Assembly: GCF_002079305.1 (NCBI RefSeq)
Contig: NZ_CP015039.1
Location: 2,315,501 to 2,379,500, forward strand
From: Rhodovulum sp. P5
Lineage (GTDB): Bacteria > Pseudomonadota > Alphaproteobacteria > Rhodobacterales > Rhodobacteraceae
Reading direction: 5' to 3'
Length of the DNA stretch: 64,000 nt
Part shown: piece by piece, positions 8,183 to 16,966 of the stretch
Position numbering within the stretch: position 1 is the first letter of the stretch
How the letters are laid out: every line of letters starts with the position of its first letter
The notes under the pieces: generated by a model
Database searches by the model: none
What the model was told of the DNA's origin: nothing
What the model saw: only the letters and a program-made list of their open reading frames with translations
Position numbers and translations under genes: made by a program

Positions 8183-8256
8183 TCAGCTTGCGACAACCTG
8201 TCCGACGTGGAGACGAAATGAGAAAGGTCAAATAGGGCGTTGGATGCACCGCTTAC

Positions 8257-8400
8257 GATAGAAACATCCGTATGGCCGGATAACTCACTCAGTCCTCCGT
8301 TCGCCCCCCCTCACGGGGGCGTGGATCGAAACTGGTATTCCTGACGGGCTTCGCTGCAGGACATGTTGTGGCCTCCCTCGCGGTGGCATTGGATAGAAAG
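8257..8400 (+). CRISPR. Relic of a type I-C-like CRISPR array interrupted by IS66
   Basis: Positions 8299-8332 match the hallmark I-C repeat: a C-run, CACGGGGGCG, and the tail GTGGATCGAAAC. After a 35-nt spacer (8333-8367) comes a decayed copy at 8368-8400 (GTGGCCTCCCTCGCGG...GGATAGAAAG). Before it, GATAGAAAC at 8257-8265 looks like the 3' end of another repeat, cut by the IS66 end at 8256, followed by a 33-nt spacer (8266-8298). The 33-35 nt spacers fit I-C and not the II-C array, whose repeat is unrelated. No Cascade or cas3 genes are in the window, so this is an orphan remnant. Confidence 0.75.
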
Positions 8401-8701
8401 ACGACTCGGGTCATCGCAGAAGGACGTCGACACAAGCCGCACGAATGACGAAACGCCGCCACCGCTCTCCCGGCTATCTCTCGAAGAGATGCGCGACCGA
8501 TTCCTCTCTGCGCCGGGTTGCTCGCGCTTTAGGCGTAGTGTCACCTCTTGCGGGGATCGGATAAAGCCGGTGGATGCAGTCATTAGCTGCCGAGCCGTCG
8601 ATCGCCACTGCTGATCGACTGGCATAAGGGGCCATTCGGGTGGATATTCCGCCACCTGAATTAAATTTACTCAGTAAATACAACTATCTACGTTGTTTTA
8701 C
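8401..8701. other. Gene-free stretch next to tRNA-Thr with two palindromes
   Basis: No convincing gene is seen in these 301 bp. The last 45 bp are AT-rich and hold a perfect 7-1-7 palindrome, ATTTACT-C-AGTAAAT (8665-8679), and an inverted repeat ACAAC-N7-GTTGT (8680-8696). The second could terminate tRNA-Thr transcription on the minus strand (followed there by ATTTACT). The first could be an operator or part of an old recombination site. Confidence 0.5.
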
Positions 8702-8777
8702 TGGTGCCGGTGAAGGGACTCGAACCCCCGACCCCATCATTACGAATGACGTGCTCTACCAGCTGAGCTACACCGGC
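8702..8777 (-). tRNA. tRNA-Thr (anticodon CGT)
   Basis: The minus strand folds into a standard cloverleaf: acceptor stem GCCGGTG/CACCGGC, D-arm GCTCAGCTGGTAGAGC, anticodon stem CGTCA/TGATG with loop TTCGTAA giving anticodon CGT (reads ACG, Thr), variable GGGTC, T-arm GGGGGTTCGAGTCCC, discriminator A and an encoded CCA (8704-8702). Its 3' end points toward the CRISPR/IS66 region, the usual orientation when a tRNA gene is an integration site. Confidence 0.97.
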
Positions 8778-8837
8778 ACTGTGGCGGGGTCTTTAGCACC
8801 CTCCGAAGACGGTGTGTAGACCCTTTTTCGCCCTTGG

Positions 8838-10241
8838 TTACGCTTGGCCGTTGTCCTGCTTGGAACCGGCCACCAGAAGCGGCAGCATGCCCGACCCGGG
8901 CAGCGCCGCCGGGGTGTCGGGGCCGCGCTTCCAGCTGAGCGTGTCGAAGCCCTGACAGTTGCTGCAAACCGCGCGCCAGACATCATGCACCGTCCCGCAC
9001 TTGTCGCAGATCCATTGCGGCCCGCGCGGCGCGTTGATGGCCTTGGCCAGATAGCCGCGCACCACGCTTTCATCGGCCCCCATGCCGCGTTCGACCGCGG
9101 CCATCAGGGTCAGCACACGCACCGTGGGATCGGTCTCCGCCAGATCGCCCAGCGCCTTGCGGGCGGCGGGGAAATCTTCGGCGGCCAGGCACAGCTCTGC
9201 CTGCAGCATCTTGGTCTCGGGGTCGTCCAGGGTTTCCTTGGCCAGGGTCAGCGCCTCGAACCGGGTGATCCGCTCCGCCGGGGTTTCATCGGGTTCGATC
9301 TCGGCAAAGGCGGCGGCCAGTTCGGGATGGGGCTGCGCCGACCAGGCCCGCTTGATCGCACGGGTGGCAAGGTTGGGCTTGTTCTGTTCGATCAGGGCGC
9401 GCGCGGCCATCACCGCGCCGGGCACCAGATCGGGGGACAGCTTGTTGGCCTCGATCGACAGATCGCGCGCGCGCGGCTCATTCCCGTCGACCATGGCGTG
9501 GCGGGCCTGGCACAGGGCCAGAACCGCATCGCGGCGCCGGTGCAGATCGCGCGGCATGGTGCCGTGGCGCAGCTTGGCGTTCAGCGTCTGGCGGGCACCG
9601 CCCCAGTCCTCGACATTGGCCTGAAGCTGCAACAGCGTGTCCTGCGTCTCCCCGTGGCGCGGCTTCAGGGCAAAGGCCTTTTCGGCCAGTTTCAGCGCGG
9701 TATCGGTGTCGCCCTCTTCCAGCTTCTGCTTCATCAGGCCCCGGACACCGACAAAGCGGGTGCGGTCGTCGGCCACCAGTTTCTTGTAGATCTCGGTGGC
9801 GCGAAACTTGTCGCCGGTCATCTCGGCGGCTTGCGCGCTCAGCAGGTTGGTCAGTTCCGGGCGGCGCAGATACCGTTCCGCCTTGGCCGCGTTCGACATC
9901 GCCAACCGCGCCTCGCCCGAGGCCAGCGCGATCATCCCGTCGGCCAGCGCCTGAAAGCCGCGACGTTCGCGCGACCGGGTGAAGTAGCGCGACAGCGCCG
10001 TCTCATCCCCGTTCAGGAAGCGGATGAACGCGACCAGAAGCCCGGCCAGTTTCAACAGCAGCCAGACCCCGACCACAAGCAGGATCGCCGCGATGACCGA
10101 CTGAAGCGGGCCAAGCACGAATTCGGTATTGGCCACGGCCAGCCGAATGCCGGAGCCGGTTTCCATAAGGAGACCCGCACCGAAGGTCAGCGCCGCAACG
10201 ATGGCGATGAAGATCAGTATCTTGAGTAGAGACCAAAGCAT
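8838..10241 (-). CDS. HemY-like TPR membrane protein
   Basis: The protein has 467 residues and is anchored by two N-terminal membrane segments (about 1-25 and 48-75), followed by a long helical TPR-rich region exposed to one side of the inner membrane. It belongs to the proteobacterial HemY_N/TPR family that sits with hemD; despite the name it is not the protoporphyrinogen oxidase, and its role is thought to be support of haem synthesis or of membrane protein complexes. The C-terminus carries a zinc-ribbon-like pair of motifs, CDKCG and CSNC, within about 25 residues. It is the last gene of hemD-mitofilin-hemY (minus strand), 13 bp after the mitofilin gene. Confidence 0.85.
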   Translation of the reverse strand: MLWSLLKILIFIAIVAALTFGAGLLMETGSGIRLAVANTEFVLGPLQSVIAAILLVVGVWLLLKLAGLLVAFIRFLNGDETALSRYFTRSRERRGFQALADGMIALASGEARLAMSNAAKAERYLRRPELTNLLSAQAAEMTGDKFRATEIYKKLVADDRTRFVGVRGLMKQKLEEGDTDTALKLAEKAFALKPRHGETQDTLLQLQANVEDWGGARQTLNAKLRHGTMPRDLHRRRDAVLALCQARHAMVDGNEPRARDLSIEANKLSPDLVPGAVMAARALIEQNKPNLATRAIKRAWSAQPHPELAAAFAEIEPDETPAERITRFEALTLAKETLDDPETKMLQAELCLAAEDFPAARKALGDLAETDPTVRVLTLMAAVERGMGADESVVRGYLAKAINAPRGPQWICDKCGTVHDVWRAVCSNCQGFDTLSWKRGPDTPAALPGSGMLPLLVAGSKQDNGQA

Positions 10242-10254
10242 AGTGCGCGCGTCC

Positions 10255-11475
10255 TCAGTTTGTGTTCAGGCTTTGCTCAAGCGCCTGAGCGGCCTCGACC
10301 GCGTCGGCACGGGCCGTTGCATCCTCGATCCAGCCCGACATCTGGGCACGGGCGCTGTCGGACAGCGCGTCCAGTTCGGCCAGGGCGGCGCGCAGATCGC
10401 CGTCGCCCAGCGACGCCTCGGCCCGCGACAGGACCGCATCGGGATCGTCGCCCTCGCGCGGTTGCAGCGACCGCACGCCAAGCTGGCTGCGAATGAAGGC
10501 GCCAAGGCGTTCGGTGGTCGCGGCCCCGGCCTTCTCGGCCAGCGCCACGTCCAGGGCGGCGCGCGCAACATCGGGGAAGCGGCGCTGAAGTTCGGCCAGT
10601 GTCGGCACCCCGCCCGAGGCGACCGCGACCAGCGCGTCGGGCACCTGCGTGCTGCCGAAATCCGACAGCGCGTCGCCGAACGGGTTGCCGCTGGCGAGCG
10701 CCGCGTTGACGCGCATCATCGCCGCGCGGGCCTGCGCCTGTTCCGCCTGCGATTTGACGGCGCCGATCTCGGCCTCGGCCTCGTCCGTCAGCACGGCGGC
10801 CGTTTCCTTCAGCTTGGCGTTCTCGTCCTGAAGCGTGGCGATCTTGCGTTCCAGCCCCGCGATCACATCGGCAGCCTCACCATCGGCGGCGGCAAGGCTG
10901 GAACGGGCAATGTCGCTGAGACGCTCATCCATCGCGGTGACGCGCTCGTCAAGCGAGGTGATCCCGTCGCCAAGCTCTGCAACCTGCGTCTTCAGCGCCG
11001 CCAGGTCCGGCGTCAACGCCGCGGTCAGGTCCGCCACCGGGTCGCCCTGGGGCAGGTCGGCCAGACGGGTCTCAAGCGCGGCAAGCCGGTCTTCGATCCC
11101 CGAAAGCCCCTCGGTCACGCCAGAGATCGCGGCGGCATCGCCGCTGTCGCCTTGCAACATGGGAAAGGTCCAGCCCTCGGGCTGGATGTATTGCGCGGTC
11201 GTATACCCGATCCCGGCCGCCAGAAGACCCCCCAGAACAGGGCCGAAGAACCCACCGCCCCGTCTGGGCGCCGACGCTGCCTGCGGCGGTGTGGGCGCGG
11301 GCTTGTCCTGCGGTTCGGGATCAGGTTGCTCTGCCTCGGCCGGCTGGTCCTGCACGACCTCGGCGTCGTCGACGACCTCTTCGGGATTGGCGTCTGTCGG
11401 GGCCGATGCGTCCCCGGCCTTGCCCCATGGCAGGGCGACTTCTTCCGGGTCTTTCTTCTCGTCGTTTTCAGCCAC
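10255..11475 (-). CDS. Mitofilin-family inner-membrane protein (COG4223)
   Basis: The bacterial relative of mitochondrial Mic60/mitofilin is found in alphaproteobacteria between hemD and the HemY-like gene, as here. The sequence shows an acidic, proline-rich cytoplasmic N-terminus, one membrane segment (about 92-112, GPVLGGLLAAGIGYTTAQYI), a long coiled-coil stretch rich in Ala, Leu and Glu, and a C-terminal helical mitofilin-like domain ending ALEQSLNTN. The GTG at 11475 was chosen because AAGGCGGGG precedes it; an upstream in-frame GTG at 11505 has no such site. It is likely involved in membrane organisation, by analogy with alphaproteobacterial Mic60. Confidence 0.8.
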   Translation of the reverse strand: MAENDEKKDPEEVALPWGKAGDASAPTDANPEEVVDDAEVVQDQPAEAEQPDPEPQDKPAPTPPQAASAPRRGGGFFGPVLGGLLAAGIGYTTAQYIQPEGWTFPMLQGDSGDAAAISGVTEGLSGIEDRLAALETRLADLPQGDPVADLTAALTPDLAALKTQVAELGDGITSLDERVTAMDERLSDIARSSLAAADGEAADVIAGLERKIATLQDENAKLKETAAVLTDEAEAEIGAVKSQAEQAQARAAMMRVNAALASGNPFGDALSDFGSTQVPDALVAVASGGVPTLAELQRRFPDVARAALDVALAEKAGAATTERLGAFIRSQLGVRSLQPREGDDPDAVLSRAEASLGDGDLRAALAELDALSDSARAQMSGWIEDATARADAVEAAQALEQSLNTN

Positions 11476-11556
11476 GGGACCCCGCCTTTCGATTCGCTTC
11501 GACACCGATGGCGCATGCTGCGCCGTAGCGCACCATAATGAGTCGACTTAACGGCC

Positions 11557-12279
11557 TCAAGGCACTGTGAGGCCCCCGATCAGGGCACCCAACCCGTCCA
11601 TCATCGCCGCGGCGTCGGGGCGCTCGGCCTCGTGCAACGCAATCGGTTCGGGACCGGCCCAGGCTTCCGTCACCGCGGGGCTCATCGTGACAAGCGCCAG
11701 GCGCCCTGACCGCCCGGCAAGCTGGTAGGACACCAGAACCGCAGAGCGCGGCGAAAACAGCGGAAGCAATGTCAACGGCGCCTGCGCCACGGCGGCGAAC
11801 ACCTCCTCGGGGAGAGAAAGGGCCCGCTGGGCGTAGACGACACGTTCCATCGCGGCGAGGCCCTTGGCCGCCAGCGTCGCGCTGACATCGCCGCGCGCAT
11901 GTTCCCCGCGCAGATGCAACAGGCCCCCATCCGGCGGATCAGCGGCAATTGCGGTCACAAGATCCTCGGCCGTCCCGGCGGCCGACCGTGCGGTCAGGCC
12001 CGCCATCCGCGCCGCCTGCGCCGTGCGGTCCCCCACGCAATAGGCGGGCAGGTCGCGCCGGTCGGACACCTTCGCAAAGCCCGCCACCCCGTTTTCCGAG
12101 GTGAAGACCAGCCCACCAACCCCGGTGAGCGGGATCGGGGTATCGAACAGCGCAATCTCCATGATCGGCGCGGTTACAACCTGAAAGCCCGTTCCGAAAC
12201 GATCCGCAAAGGCGCGGGCGAAGCGGTCCGATTGCATCCGTGGGCGGGTCAGCAGCAACAGAGGGAGAGCATCGTTCAC
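11557..12279 (-). CDS. hemD: Uroporphyrinogen-III synthase
   Basis: HemD cyclises hydroxymethylbilane to uroporphyrinogen III in the haem, sirohaem, cobalamin and bacteriochlorophyll pathway. The 240-residue length and the bilobal pattern fit: LLLTRPRMQSDRFA at the start, VFTSENGV, YCVGDRTAQAA, LLHLRGEHARG, and a C-terminal region with FSPRSAV. Sequence conservation in this family is low, so the assignment rests on these motifs and on the classic neighbours (mitofilin and HemY-like genes). It is transcribed divergently from tsaD, as is common in alphaproteobacteria. Confidence 0.9.
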   Translation of the reverse strand: MNDALPLLLLTRPRMQSDRFARAFADRFGTGFQVVTAPIMEIALFDTPIPLTGVGGLVFTSENGVAGFAKVSDRRDLPAYCVGDRTAQAARMAGLTARSAAGTAEDLVTAIAADPPDGGLLHLRGEHARGDVSATLAAKGLAAMERVVYAQRALSLPEEVFAAVAQAPLTLLPLFSPRSAVLVSYQLAGRSGRLALVTMSPAVTEAWAGPEPIALHEAERPDAAAMMDGLGALIGGLTVP

Positions 12280-12359
12280 GGCCGGCTTAACCTCGCGGGA
12301 TTGTGCCTGTGGTCTGCGTGGTGTTACCTGCCTGCCGACGCGCGTGCAACGGCAAGGAC

Positions 12360-13448
12360 ATGGGGCAGATGCTCACCATACTGGGGCTGGAAAGCAGTTG
12401 CGACGATACCGCCGCCGCGGTTGTGCGGCAGGCCGACGGCGCGGCGCCCGAAATCCTGTCCTCCATCGTGCTGGGGCAGACGGCGCTGCATGCGCCCTTC
12501 GGCGGGGTGGTGCCCGAGATCGCGGCCCGCGCCCATGCCGAGAAGATCGACCTTGCCGTGGAACAGGCGCTGGCCGAGGCAGGCGTGGACCTGCACGATC
12601 TCGACGCCATTGCGGTCACGGCGGGCCCCGGCCTGATCGGCGGGGTGCTGGCGGGGGTGATGTGCGCAAAGGGCCTGTCGGCGGCCACGGGGCTGCCGCT
12701 GATCGGCGTGAACCACCTGGCGGGGCATGCGCTGACCCCGCGGCTGACCGACGGGTTGGAATTTCCGTACCTGATGCTGCTGGCCTCTGGCGGGCATTGC
12801 CAGTTCCTGCGCGTGGACGGGGTGGAGGACTTCACCCGCCTTGGCGGCACCATCGACGACGCGCCCGGCGAAGCCTTCGACAAGACCGCGAAGCTGCTGG
12901 CCCTGCCGCAACCCGGCGGCCCGGCGGTGGAGCGCGAGGCAGAGGCGGGTGACCCGGCCCGCTTTGCCTTCCCCCGCCCGCTGATGGATCGGCCCGGGTG
13001 TGACATGTCCTTTTCAGGTTTGAAGACGGCGCTTTTGCGGGCGCGCGATGCCATTCTACCGGAAAAGGGCGGCATCACCGTGCAGGACCGGGCCGACCTG
13101 TGCGCCAGCTTTCAGGCGGCGGTGCGCGACGTTCTGGCCCGAAAGGCCCGCCGCGCGATTGCGGCCGCACCCGAGGGGCTGACCGCCTTGGCCGTGGCCG
13201 GGGGCGTGGCCGCCAACCGCAGCATCCGCGACGCGCTGGAGCAGGTGGCGGCAGAGGCCGGTTTGCCCTTTGTCGCGCCGCCCTTGCGGCTTTGCACCGA
13301 CAACGCCGCGATGATCGCCTGGGCCGGGCTGGAACGGTTTCGCCTTGGGCACGCAGATGACATGACACTGGCCGCGCGGCCGCGCTGGCCGCTTGACAGC
13401 CAAAGCCCGGCGCTTGTCGGATCGGGAAAGAAAGGAGCCAAGGGATGA
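12360..13448 (+). CDS. tsaD: tRNA N6-adenosine threonylcarbamoyltransferase TsaD
   Basis: TsaD transfers the threonylcarbamoyl group to A37 of ANN-reading tRNAs to make t6A. The 362-residue protein begins [15 protein letters not shown], has the metal-binding HxxxH in [12 protein letters not shown], the [13 protein letters not shown] motif and the C-terminal [13 protein letters not shown] and [10 protein letters not shown] segments. The ATG at 12360 follows GGCAAGGAC; an ATG three codons later is also possible. The stop overlaps the gpsA start (ATGA). Its partner gene tsaE is in the same window at 27413. Confidence 0.96.
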   Translation: MGQMLTILGLESSCDDTAAAVVRQADGAAPEILSSIVLGQTALHAPFGGVVPEIAARAHAEKIDLAVEQALAEAGVDLHDLDAIAVTAGPGLIGGVLAGVMCAKGLSAATGLPLIGVNHLAGHALTPRLTDGLEFPYLMLLASGGHCQFLRVDGVEDFTRLGGTIDDAPGEAFDKTAKLLALPQPGGPAVEREAEAGDPARFAFPRPLMDRPGCDMSFSGLKTALLRARDAILPEKGGITVQDRADLCASFQAAVRDVLARKARRAIAAAPEGLTALAVAGGVAANRSIRDALEQVAAEAGLPFVAPPLRLCTDNAAMIAWAGLERFRLGHADDMTLAARPRWPLDSQSPALVGSGKKGAKG

Positions 13449-14410
13449 GCCGCATCGGTATCGCAGGGGCCGGCGCGTTCGGAACGGCGCTGGCCATCGC
13501 TTTTGCCCAAGCGGGACGGCAGGTCACGCTGTGGGCGCGGGACCCGGGCCGCGCCGCCGAGATCCGCAAGACGCGGGAAACCCCCTATCTAGACGACATC
13601 ATCCTGCCCGACACCATCACCGTATCGGGGGAACTTGCCGATCTGGGCGCGTGCGACCCGGTGCTGCTTGCGGTGCCGATGCAAACCTTGTCGGACGTCT
13701 TGACCGCCCATCGCGAACGCCTGAACCGCGGCACGCTGGTGGCTTGCTGCAAGGGCGTCGATCTGACCACCGGGCGCGGGCCGACCGCGATCATCGCCGA
13801 AACCTGCCCCGCGGCCGTCCCGGCGGTGCTGACCGGCCCCAGCTTTGCCGCCGATATCGCGCGCGGCCTGCCCACGGCGCTGACACTGGCCTGCGCCGAT
13901 CCCGACACCGGGGCGCGCCTGCAAGACGGGCTGTCCACCCCGACCCTGCGGCTGTACCGGACCACGGACACCGCCGGGGCGGAACTGGGCGGGGCGCTGA
14001 AGAACGTCATGGCCATCGCCTCTGGCATCGTGATCGGCACCGGGCTGGGCGAAAGCGCGCGCGCCGCCCTGATCACCCGCGGCTTTACCGAGATGCAGCG
14101 CTTTGCCCGCGCCTATGGGGCAGAGGCAGAGACGCTCTCGGGCCTGTCGGGGTTCGGCGATCTGGTGCTGACCTGCACCTCGGCGCAGTCGCGCAACTTC
14201 CGCTATGGCATGGCGCTGGGGCAGAACGCGTATTTCGACCCGCATATCACGGTCGAAGGTGCGGCCACCGCCCGCGCCGTCGCCGCCATCGCAACCGCCC
14301 GGGGCATCGACATGCCGGTCACCCAAAGCGTGGCCCATGTGATCGACGGCCGCCGCAGTATCGAAGAGGCTGTGCGCATCCTGCTCAGCCGCCCGCTCAA
14401 GGAGGAATGA
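13445..14410 (+). CDS. gpsA: Glycerol-3-phosphate dehydrogenase [NAD(P)+]
   Basis: GpsA reduces dihydroxyacetone phosphate to sn-glycerol 3-phosphate for phospholipid synthesis. The 321-residue protein has the N-terminal Rossmann motif [10 protein letters not shown], the substrate-domain segment [19 protein letters not shown], the catalytic Lys in [12 protein letters not shown], and [12 protein letters not shown] with the conserved Arg-Asn of SRNFRYG. It overlaps tsaD by four bases and is followed after one base by the YciI gene, so tsaD-gpsA-yciI-EVE are one operon. Confidence 0.97.
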   Translation: MSRIGIAGAGAFGTALAIAFAQAGRQVTLWARDPGRAAEIRKTRETPYLDDIILPDTITVSGELADLGACDPVLLAVPMQTLSDVLTAHRERLNRGTLVACCKGVDLTTGRGPTAIIAETCPAAVPAVLTGPSFAADIARGLPTALTLACADPDTGARLQDGLSTPTLRLYRTTDTAGAELGGALKNVMAIASGIVIGTGLGESARAALITRGFTEMQRFARAYGAEAETLSGLSGFGDLVLTCTSAQSRNFRYGMALGQNAYFDPHITVEGAATARAVAAIATARGIDMPVTQSVAHVIDGRRSIEEAVRILLSRPLKEE

Positions 14411-14411
14411 C

Positions 14412-14687
14412 ATGGCCCTTTTCGCACTGATCTGCCGGGACAAGCCCGGCCATCTGGACATCCGCAAGGCCAATCGCGATGCGCATCTAGCCTATATCGC
14501 GGACACCGGCGTCGTCGCGCAGGCAGGCCCGTTTCTGAATGACATAGGCGAGATGTGTGGCTCGCTCGTCATCATCGACGTGGCCGACCGCATCGCCGCC
14601 GAAGGCTGGGCCGGGGGCGATCCCTATGCCAAGGCCGGGCTGTTCGACAGCGTGATGATCGAGGCATGGAAGAAGGTGGTCGGCTGA
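14412..14687 (+). CDS. YciI-family protein
   Basis: This 91-residue protein is a single ferredoxin-like YciI domain (ALICRDKPGHLDIRKANRDAHLAYIADTG... GDPYAKAGLFDSV). The family has a conserved His-Asp pair and is often called YciI-like; the reaction is not established. It follows gpsA directly and its stop codon shares one base with the start of the next gene, a conserved arrangement (gpsA-yciI-EVE) in Rhodobacterales. Confidence 0.9.
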   Translation: MALFALICRDKPGHLDIRKANRDAHLAYIADTGVVAQAGPFLNDIGEMCGSLVIIDVADRIAAEGWAGGDPYAKAGLFDSVMIEAWKKVVG

Positions 14688-15100
14688 TGGCCTTTTGGCT
14701 GTTCAAGTCAGAGCCCAACACATGGGGCTGGGACGACCAGGTCGCCAAGGGCGATGCGGGCGAGGAATGGGACGGCGTCCGCAACTATCAGGCCCGCAAC
14801 AACATGCGCGCGATGAAGGTCGGCGACCGGGGGTTTTTCTACCACTCCCTGAAAGAGAAGGCGATCGTCGGCATTGTCGAGGTGATTGCAGAGGCGCATC
14901 CCGACAGCACGACCGACGATCCCCGATGGGAATGCGTGGACATCAAGGCGATCAAGCCGCTGCCCAAACCGGTGACGCTAGAGATGTGCAAGGCCGATCC
15001 GCGGCTGGCCGACATGGTGCTGGTGAACAATTCGCGCCTGTCGGTGCAGCCCGTGACCGAAGAGGAATGGCAGATCGTCTGCGACATGGGCGGGCTATAG
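14687..15100 (+). CDS. EVE domain protein
   Basis: The protein is a single EVE (PUA-superfamily) domain of 137 residues: FWLFKSEPNTWGWDDQ at the start, EWDGVRNYQARNNMRAMKVGD, FFYHS, IVGIVEVI. EVE/ASCH/PUA folds bind modified bases or RNA; bacterial stand-alone members lack a defined function. The start at 14687 overlaps the preceding TGA (TGATG), and it is clearly better than the longer open frame from 14555. It closes the tsaD operon. Confidence 0.93.
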   Translation: MAFWLFKSEPNTWGWDDQVAKGDAGEEWDGVRNYQARNNMRAMKVGDRGFFYHSLKEKAIVGIVEVIAEAHPDSTTDDPRWECVDIKAIKPLPKPVTLEMCKADPRLADMVLVNNSRLSVQPVTEEEWQIVCDMGGL

Positions 15101-15187
15101 GCGGCTGGGACAACGCACCCCCTCGCCCCGGCGGGCGGGGATGCCTATCAGCGGGCGCATCACGGGTCAGCCGCGGGAAGCGAACAG

Positions 15188-16090
15188 ATGATGATGACGT
15201 CGGAACAGGCCTTCGCGGCTTACGAGGCTGCTCGCGCACGGCTGCCAGACGCACGGGCCGGCGGGACCGCCCGTCGGGTCGAGACACTGGCCGAGATCGC
15301 CGATGACTTCGACGTCTTCCTGCTGGATGCCTTCGGGGTGCTGAATATCGGGGAGACCGCCATTCCCGGCACGCCGGAGCGGGTGGCAGACCTGCAAGCC
15401 GCGGGCAAGCGGGTGATGGTCGTCTCCAACGCTGCGGGCGTTCCCCACGGCGACCTGATGGAGAAATACACCCGGCTGGGTTACGACTTTGCGCCCGACG
15501 ATGTCATTTCCAGCCGCAAGACCCTGCTGGCCGCGGTGCGGGCCGCACCCGCCCGCCGCTGGGGGATCATGGCGACCGAATCCCGTGGACGGGAAGATCT
15601 GGACGGGATCGAGGTCACGTATCTGGCCGAGGATCCGGCCGCCTATGCGGCGGCCGAGGGGTTCTTACTGATCGGCAGTGCCGCCTGGACCGAAGAGCGG
15701 CACGCCTTGCTGGAAGCGGCGCTGCGCGAAAACCCGCGCGAGGTCTGGGTCGGCAACCCCGACATCGTGGCCCCGCGCGAGACCGGTTTCTCGGCCGAAC
15801 CGGGGCACTATGCCCACCGCCTGGCCGATGCGACGGGCATCGCGCCGCGTTTCTTCGGCAAACCGTTCGCCAACATCTTCGACATGGCCTTTGAACGGCT
15901 GGGCGGTGACATCCCCCGCGAACGGATCGTGATGGTGGGCGACAGCCTGCACACCGATATTCTTGGCGCCCATGCCGCGGGCGTCGCCTCGGCCCTTGTT
16001 GCGGGTTATGGCTTTTTCGCCGGGTCCGATGCGAACGCCGCCATCGCGGCCTCCGGCATCGTGCCCGACATCATCCTGACCCGGCCCTGA
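15188..16090 (+). CDS. HAD-superfamily subfamily IIA hydrolase (TIGR01459-like)
   Basis: A 300-residue HAD phosphatase with a C2-type cap, as in NagD-like enzymes. The nucleophile motif is FDVFLLDAFGVLN, motif II lies in VMVVSNAAG, and motifs III/IV in ERIVMVGDSLHTDILGA with the Lys in FFGKPF. Members of this alphaproteobacterial subgroup are annotated as HAD-IIA hydrolases with unknown sugar-phosphate substrate. Three ATG codons begin the frame; GGGAAGCG lies upstream of the first. It stands alone about 90 bp after the EVE gene. Confidence 0.9.
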   Translation: MMMTSEQAFAAYEAARARLPDARAGGTARRVETLAEIADDFDVFLLDAFGVLNIGETAIPGTPERVADLQAAGKRVMVVSNAAGVPHGDLMEKYTRLGYDFAPDDVISSRKTLLAAVRAAPARRWGIMATESRGREDLDGIEVTYLAEDPAAYAAAEGFLLIGSAAWTEERHALLEAALRENPREVWVGNPDIVAPRETGFSAEPGHYAHRLADATGIAPRFFGKPFANIFDMAFERLGGDIPRERIVMVGDSLHTDILGAHAAGVASALVAGYGFFAGSDANAAIAASGIVPDIILTRP

Positions 16091-16102
16091 CGCCCGTGTC
16101 GC

Positions 16103-16966
16103 TCAGAACGCGTTGAGCGGTATCTTGAGGTAGGATCGCCCATCGGCCTCCGGCTCGGGCAGCTGGCCGCCGCGCAGATTGACCTGAAGCGCGGCCAACA
16201 TCCGATCGGGCAGGCCAAGGGTTGCGTCCCGCTCATCCCTAAGGGTGATGAACGCCTCCCGGCTGGCATCCTTCAGATGGGTGTTCCGCGCCCGATGCTC
16301 GGCCACCGTCGCTATGCAGGCAGGTTCCGCCCCCTCGGCCGGGTAGTCGTGCCCGATGAAAAGGCGCGTGGCATCGGGCAGGGACAGAATGCGCTGAAGC
16401 GAGTCGTAAAGTTCCGCGGAACTGCCGCCGGGGAAATCGGCCCGGGCAGAGCCGTTTGCAGGCATCATGAAGGTGTCGTTCACGAACGCCGCGTCGCCGG
16501 CGACATAAGTGATGGTGGCCAGCGTATGGCCGGGCGTGAACAGGACGTCGACGGGGATATCACCCACCTTGAAACTGTCGCCATCGGCAAACACCCGGTC
16601 CCAATACCCCGTGCCCTCGGGAAACCCGTCCGGCAGGTTGTAGATGTCGCGCCAGACCGACTGAATCTCTGCCACCTTCTCGCCGATGGCCCGCGGCGCC
16701 CCGAGTTTCTGCCCAAGATAGCCGGCGGCGGAGAAGTGATCGGCATGGGGGTGGGTGTCGAGGATCCAGACGATCTTCAGCCCCGCTTGCCGGACGTAAT
16801 CGAGGATACGGTCGGCGTTCTCTGTCGATGTCTTGCCATCGGCCGGATCGAAATCGAGGACCGGGTCGACAATGGCCCCCTCCTTCGTTTGCGGATCGTG
16901 AAAGACATATTGCCAACTGCCGGTCGCTGCATCCCAGAAGGACTGTACGTTCGGCTTAAGTGTCAT
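16103..16966 (-). CDS. MBL-fold hydrolase, persulfide dioxygenase/ETHE1-like
   Basis: The protein (287 residues) is a metallo-beta-lactamase fold with the metal motif THPHADHFSAAGYLG, a downstream His in FTPGHTLATITY, an Asp in FVNDTFM and GHDYP near the C-terminus. The pattern (GAIVDPVLDFDPADGKT, NADRILDYVRQAG) places it with the Blh/ETHE1-like group that oxidises persulfides with a single iron, but no sulfurtransferase or BigR gene is adjacent, so the substrate is inferred. The ATG at 16966 follows GGAGG. An open frame continues upstream but has no homology. Confidence 0.85.
   Translation of the reverse strand: MTLKPNVQSFWDAATGSWQYVFHDPQTKEGAIVDPVLDFDPADGKTSTENADRILDYVRQAGLKIVWILDTHPHADHFSAAGYLGQKLGAPRAIGEKVAEIQSVWRDIYNLPDGFPEGTGYWDRVFADGDSFKVGDIPVDVLFTPGHTLATITYVAGDAAFVNDTFMMPANGSARADFPGGSSAELYDSLQRILSLPDATRLFIGHDYPAEGAEPACIATVAEHRARNTHLKDASREAFITLRDERDATLGLPDRMLAALQVNLRGGQLPEPEADGRSYLKIPLNAF

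Larger units (their letters stand above)
7368..8256 (-). mobile_element. IS66-family insertion sequence remnant (tnpA-tnpB and one terminal end)
   Basis: The element keeps the two accessory genes of IS66 (tnpA, tnpB) and, upstream of tnpA, a terminus ending at 8256 that reads GTAAGCGGTGCATCC on the minus strand; IS66 ends typically begin GTAAGC. The large transposase gene tnpC, expected just left of tnpB, is absent: only 66 bp separate tnpB from the decayed SRAP gene. The element is therefore not mobile by itself. Its intact end abuts a fragment of a type I-C-like CRISPR repeat at 8257. Confidence 0.82.
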
